A stretch of 7,946 nt of DNA from Flavobacteriaceae bacterium (GTDB lineage Bacteria > Bacteroidota > Bacteroidia > Flavobacteriales > Flavobacteriaceae): assembly GCA_947472705.1 (NCBI GenBank), contig CANJDA010000100.1, positions 1 to 7,946 on the forward strand, read 5' to 3'. Shown piece after piece: positions 6,256-7,946 of the stretch. The first letter of the stretch is position 1. Every line of letters starts with the position of its first letter. The position numbers and the translations under genes were made by a program. The notes below the pieces were generated by a model. It was given only the letters and a program-made list of their open reading frames with translations, was not told where the DNA came from and did no database searches.

Positions 6256-6263
6256 CAAATATG
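6256..6263 (-). promoter_or_regulatory. Possible -7 promoter element for dnaA
   Basis: On the minus strand 6263-6256 reads CATATTTG, seven of eight matches to TAnnTTTG. It overlaps the perfect DnaA box by two bases, which would suit repression by DnaA. No TTG is present at the -33 distance, where the sequence is T-rich. Transcription would begin near 6250 and give a leader of about 76 nt, which is rather long; another promoter nearer the ATG cannot be excluded. Confidence 0.33.
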
Positions 6264-6270
6264 TGAATAA
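6262..6270 (-). promoter_or_regulatory. DnaA box upstream of dnaA
   Basis: On the minus strand 6270-6262 reads TTATTCACA, a perfect match to the DnaA-box consensus TTATNCACA, about 90 bp upstream of the dnaA ATG in the only sizeable non-coding gap of the window. Sites of this kind before dnaA commonly mediate autorepression and may also belong to an origin. The match is seen directly; the role is inferred from position. Confidence 0.6.
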
Positions 6271-6330
6271 AATTCGTTAAAAAAAATTTTAATGGTATTG
6301 ATTTTTTAAAAATATTATTGTAAAGGAAAC
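6271..6330. other. Very A+T-rich segment next to the DnaA boxes
   Basis: Only 9 of these 60 bases are G or C, and the segment lies directly beside the perfect DnaA box. It could be an easily melted stretch of the kind found at origins, or just promoter DNA for the divergent dnaA and thioesterase genes in an A+T-rich genome. I see no ordered 13-mer repeats in it. Confidence 0.3.
6313..6320 (+). promoter_or_regulatory. Possible -7 promoter element for the thioesterase gene
   Basis: TATTATTG matches seven of eight positions of TAnnTTTG. The upstream TTG at 6298-6300 is only 12 nt away, shorter than the usual -33 spacing. Transcription near 6327 would give a leader of about 36 nt that ends in an A-rich stretch before the ATG, normal for this group. 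Some promoter must lie here because the neighbouring gene is divergent. Confidence 0.28.
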
Positions 6331-6362
6331 TAAAAATATAGATTAACTGCAAAAAAGAATAG

Positions 6363-6761
6363 ATGAAAGAACATCAAATACAAGTTAGAGTTCGTTACTC
6401 TGAAACCGATCAAATGAGTGTAGTTTACCATGGAAATTACGTTCCATATTTTGAGATGGGACGCGTTGAATGGCTCAGAAACAAAGGGATTTCGTATAAA
6501 TCACTGGAAGAGAGCGGGATTGCACTCCCTATTGTTTCCATGACTTTAAATTACAAAAAACCAGCACGTTATGATGATTTACTTACAGTCATAACCAAGT
6601 TTAAAAGTCAAAGCTCAGTGAAAATAGAATTTGATTGTGAAATTCGTAATGAAAAAGACGAGTTATTAACAACTGCTTATTTTTTATTGGTTTTTGTTGA
6701 TATAAATTTAGGAAAACCAATTGCTCCTCCACAATATATTTTGGATGTATTAAAAAACTAA
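6363..6761 (+). CDS. Acyl-CoA thioesterase, YbgC/4HBT hotdog-fold family
   Basis: The 132-residue product is a single hotdog domain of the 4-hydroxybenzoyl-CoA thioesterase/YbgC/FadM type, which hydrolyses acyl-CoA thioesters in the cytoplasm. The signature runs VRYSETDQMSVVYHGNYVPY (residues 10-29). Asp16 occupies the catalytic aspartate position and His23 the conserved histidine of VYHGNY, followed by FEMGRVEWLR (30-39). Length is normal for a complete protein. The acyl chain it prefers cannot be read from the sequence. In proteobacteria ybgC goes with tol-pal, but no tol gene is present here. The ATG at 6363 follows an A-rich leader and directly precedes the first beta strand. Its stop overlaps that of the convergent YigZ gene by 4 nt (CTAA). 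Confidence 0.9.
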   Translation: MKEHQIQVRVRYSETDQMSVVYHGNYVPYFEMGRVEWLRNKGISYKSLEESGIALPIVSMTLNYKKPARYDDLLTVITKFKSQSSVKIEFDCEIRNEKDELLTTAYFLLVFVDINLGKPIAPPQYILDVLKN

Positions 6762-7366
6762 AGTTTTATTATGTCAATTTCAAACATAGTATTAAAAATA
6801 TCGAATATTATTTCGGCATTTTTTTTTCTTATAGCTATTTCAATTTGACAACTTTCATTCATTTGTTGTGAAATGATTTCAAGGTTTTTCTCTTTTATGA
6901 CTCGCATTACTTTGTTTATATTCATATAATCAAATGAAATTTCAAAATGAATGTTAATTGTTTTTTCGATAATTTCCGATTCTTCTAAAGCCATTTCTGC
7001 AGCGGTTCTATAAGCTGAAATTAAGCCTCCAACACCTAATTTAACTCCACCAAAAAAGCGAACCACAACTACCAAAACATTGGTCACACCAAATGACTGA
7101 ATTTGGCCATATATAGGAGCTCCCGCAGAATTACTAGGCTCGCCATCATCATTGGCGCGAAAATAGAATTTATCTGTTCCAAGCTGAAAAGCATAACAAA
7201 AATGCACCGCCCCATAATGTTGTTTGCGTAATTTTTCTAAATGGTCTTTGATTTCTTCTTCGGTTGTTACAGGAAAAGCATAGCCAAAAAACTTGCTATT
7301 CTTTTCTTTAAACAAAATTTCACTAGAAGGATTTGCTATAGTTTTATAAGTGTCAATAGCATTCAA
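6758..7366 (-). CDS. YigZ/IMPACT (UPF0029) family protein
   Basis: This 202-residue protein has the IMPACT/YigZ N-terminal domain and the small C-terminal ferredoxin-like domain (about 135-200). The family signature is plain: NDDGEPSNSAGAPI (residues 72-85) and VRFFGGVKLGVGGLISAYRT (102-121). In eukaryotes IMPACT modulates Gcn2 and translation; the bacterial role is unsettled, with nucleic-acid or translation links proposed from structure. The start is TTG on the minus strand at 7366: it gives the expected lead-in TYKTIANPSSEILFKEKNSK (6-25), and there is no in-frame ATG before residue 125. It begins only 3 nt after the HAD phosphatase stop, so the two are co-transcribed and probably translationally coupled. 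Length is normal. Confidence 0.92.
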   Translation of the reverse strand: MNAIDTYKTIANPSSEILFKEKNSKFFGYAFPVTTEEEIKDHLEKLRKQHYGAVHFCYAFQLGTDKFYFRANDDGEPSNSAGAPIYGQIQSFGVTNVLVVVVRFFGGVKLGVGGLISAYRTAAEMALEESEIIEKTINIHFEISFDYMNINKVMRVIKEKNLEIISQQMNESCQIEIAIRKKNAEIIFDIFNTMFEIDIIKL

Positions 7367-7369
7367 AAT

Positions 7370-7946
7370 TTAAAAGGGAAGGTGTTTTTGGTCAAATAAA
7401 TTAACTACATCATCAGTACCAACCTGTAAATTCCATACATGTAAACCTAAACTTTGTGCAATATCGGTATTGCTTTTTTTATCATCAACAAAAAGTGTTC
7501 TCTTTGGTGATAAATCATGTTTTCTGATTAATGTGTTGAATATTTCTGGATCTGGTTTACGCAAACCCATTTCATAGGAATAGTATACTTTTTCAAAACA
7601 TCGATAAAAATCGCTATAAAATGACATGCCTACTTTATGTTCGAATCGGCTGATGTGAATGGCGTCAGTATTGGTTAATAGAAATAATCGGTAACGTGTG
7701 GAAAGCATTTGGAGAAATTCTAATCTGTACAACGGAAAATCCCCTATAGAGGCATTCCATGCGAAACGAATATTTTCTATGCTGGCCTGTGGTATAAATT
7801 TAAAAAATGTTTCTATAAACTCTAATTCTGATATTTTTCCTGTTTCGAACAAATCATTACATTCTAATAAATCTTTATTTGGCCCATCTAATCCCAATTT
7901 TTTAAATTCAGCGATAGAAGCTTCTTTTTCAAGATTAATAAATACA
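7370..7946 (-). CDS. HAD-superfamily phosphatase (HAD-IA type), N-terminus outside window
   Basis: The frame is open from the right edge to TAA at 7372-7370 and 191 residues are visible. The TTG at 7897 is not the start: the upstream codons continue as VFINLEKEASIAEFKK, which fits the sequence that normally follows the HAD FDFGDV motif. About 10-12 residues are therefore missing, including the nucleophilic aspartate. Visible catalytic motifs are motif II LLTNTD (visible residues about 89-94), the motif III lysine in GLRKPDP (about Lys130) and motif IV LFVDDKKSN with the Asp-Asp pair (about 154-155). A helical cap between motifs I and II makes it type IA, like YihX-type sugar-phosphate phosphatases. 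The substrate is unknown. I recall riboflavin-pathway genes beside this pair in some flavobacteria, which would fit a pathway phosphatase, but nothing in the window tests that. Confidence 0.9.
   Translation of the reverse strand, partial: VFINLEKEASIAEFKKLGLDGPNKDLLECNDLFETGKISELEFIETFFKFIPQASIENIRFAWNASIGDFPLYRLEFLQMLSTRYRLFLLTNTDAIHISRFEHKVGMSFYSDFYRCFEKVYYSYEMGLRKPDPEIFNTLIRKHDLSPKRTLFVDDKKSNTDIAQSLGLHVWNLQVGTDDVVNLFDQKHLPF

Noticed and set aside
6174..6362. Firm call of a replication origin here
   Set aside because: Only one perfect DnaA box and no ordered repeats are visible, and dnaA is not always at oriC; genome-wide skew is needed.
7370..7897. TTG at 7897 (minus) as the start of a 175-residue HAD protein
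   Set aside because: The frame continues upstream with residues that fit the HAD N-terminus after its FDFGD motif; the true start is beyond base 7946.
1..7946. A hidden mobile element, defence system or CRISPR array
   Set aside because: No transposase, integrase, nuclease or toxin-like genes, no direct-repeat arrays and no long inverted repeats were seen; all genes fall in housekeeping or envelope families.

Overview
The window looks like ordinary chromosome from a Flavobacterium-type member of the Bacteroidetes (Flavobacteriia). The grounds are strongly A+T-rich DNA, no Shine-Dalgarno-like leaders but A-rich ones, a promoter element close to the Bacteroidetes TAnnTTTG consensus, and protein families I associate with Flavobacterium (a Bacteroidetes-type DnaA, a DUF2279 protein, a lysozyme-like protein of the kind often labelled 'LysM' there). 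I see no rRNA, tRNA, CRISPR array, insertion sequence, prophage gene or other sign of transfer. All genes have similar composition and nothing is frameshifted.

Layout. Bases 1-2743 (+) form a tightly packed operon: the C-terminal part of dapF (cut by the window edge), a GNAT acetyltransferase that overlaps it, the septal endolytic murein transglycosylase mltG, and a secreted DUF2279 protein 3 nt downstream. After 97 nt with a promoter-like element comes a secreted lysozyme-like protein (2841-3476, +). It converges with, and overlaps by 4 nt, a leftward group that reads dnaA (6173-4746), low-molecular-weight tyrosine phosphatase (4705-4238) and an RsmI-like tetrapyrrole-methylase-family methyltransferase (4198-3473). 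The 189-nt divergent region 6174-6362 is the longest non-coding stretch. It holds one perfect DnaA box, two weaker ones, an inverted repeat and a very A+T-rich segment. To its right a YbgC/4HBT-type acyl-CoA thioesterase (6363-6761, +) converges, again with a 4-nt overlap, on a leftward pair: a HAD phosphatase (cut by the right edge) and a YigZ/IMPACT protein.

Functional themes. One is cell-wall metabolism: dapF makes meso-diaminopimelate for peptidoglycan and lysine, MltG cuts nascent glycan strands, and the lysozyme-like protein probably acts on the wall too. The DUF2279 protein of unknown function sits between the last two. The other is replication initiation, with dnaA and its probable autoregulatory boxes. 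Three of the complete genes (mltG, DUF2279, YigZ) appear to start with TTG, two of them 3 nt after the preceding stop.

I found no convincing new defence, mobile or biosynthetic system. The points most worth a second look are the dnaA upstream region, the DUF2279/lysozyme-like pair, and the short leader ORF before the lysozyme-like gene.
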